Assembly: GCA_021820825.1 (NCBI GenBank)
Contig: JAKADD010000183.1
Coordinates: 1-5,748 of the forward strand
DNA length: 5,748 bases
From: Bacillota bacterium
Lineage (GTDB): Bacteria > Bacillota > Bacilli > Alicyclobacillales > SLC66
Reading direction: 5' to 3'
Part shown: piece by piece, positions 5,578-5,748 of the stretch
Layout of the letters: every line of letters begins with the position of its first letter
Position numbering within the stretch: position 1 is the stretch's first letter
The notes under the pieces: model-generated
What the model was told of the DNA's origin: nothing
The model's database searches: none
The model's input: the letters and a program-made list of their open reading frames with translations, nothing else
Translations under genes and position numbers: made by a program

Positions 5578-5748
5578 TCAGGCGGCTTTCTGTAACCCGT
5601 GAGCCGCTCAAAAGCAAACGCCAGTCGTATGAGCGTCGGTTCTGCATACGCAGTGCCCGTGAAGGTAATGCCAAACGGTTCGCCCGCCGAAGTATACCCT
5701 CCCGGCACACAGATGGATGGGTAGCCAGCTTTCGCGGGCAACGCAGCG
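5565..5748 (-). CDS. Amidase-signature family protein, C-terminal fragment
   Basis: Only the last 60 residues lie in the window; the gene continues past the right edge. The pattern AGYPSICVPGGY, then GEPFGITFTGTAYAEPTLIRLAFAFE, then R-PP near the end is typical of the C-terminus of amidase-signature enzymes (GatA/amidase type). These hydrolyse amide bonds with a Ser-cisSer-Lys triad; the triad residues are outside the window. The substrate cannot be told from this part. The stop is TAA at 5567-5565. It converges with the HxlR gene. Its frame is open to the edge with no sign of disruption. Confidence 0.85.
   Translation of the reverse strand, partial: AALPAKAGYPSICVPGGYTSAGEPFGITFTGTAYAEPTLIRLAFAFERLTGYRKPPESVK

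Noticed and set aside
5219..5602. Plus-strand frame overlapping the HxlR gene and running past its stop
   Set aside because: It lies out of frame with the clear HxlR protein and has no family pattern.

Overview
This window looks like an ordinary chromosomal stretch from a member of the Bacilli. The base composition is balanced to slightly GC-rich, while the intergenic regions are clearly AT-rich. Three things point to Bacilli: a DUF1450 (YuzB-like) small Cys protein, a HelD-type RNA polymerase recycling motor, and a YodB/CatR-like HxlR regulator. Translation starts also fit, with near-perfect GGAGG ribosome binding sites used with TTG, GTG or ATG. A moderately GC-rich lineage such as the Alicyclobacillaceae is plausible, but that is inference. 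I see no mobile element, CRISPR array, tRNA or rRNA.

Layout. (1) Positions 1-3246, plus strand, are probably one transcription unit: the 3' part of a GAF-GGDEF diguanylate cyclase (cut by the window edge), a 79-residue DUF1450 protein, and a complete 733-residue HelD-family superfamily 1 motor. Gaps are 31 and 63 bp and no terminator is visible between them. (2) Positions 3247-3362 are an AT-rich intergenic region with a perfect 7-bp inverted repeat and an extended -10 promoter. They lead into a secreted SGNH/GDSL-like protein (3363-4190) with a clear signal peptide. (3) Convergent to that gene, on the minus strand, is a LigB-type (class III) extradiol dioxygenase homologue (4221-5054). Its start codon lies inside a 19-codon leader ORF that has the better ribosome binding site. 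(4) The divergent region 5096-5201 carries a strong sigma-A-type promoter for the dioxygenase, a weaker extended -10 promoter for the opposite gene, and possible operator repeats. (5) An HxlR/DUF24 repressor of the one-Cys CatR type (5202-5513) follows. (6) The C-terminal 60 residues of an amidase-signature protein lie on the minus strand at the right edge.

Functionally, the left block combines c-di-GMP synthesis with RNA polymerase maintenance, without an obvious common pathway. The most informative pair is on the right: a thiol-based, quinone-sensing type repressor divergent from a ring-cleavage dioxygenase homologue. In B. subtilis, CatR and YodB control the catechol dioxygenase CatE. Here the enzyme belongs to the unrelated LigB fold, so this may be the same regulatory logic with a non-homologous enzyme. 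No wholly new system is evident. The best second looks are this pair, the overlapping leader ORF, the two perfect hairpins inside the DUF1450 gene, and the altered catalytic blocks of the SGNH protein.
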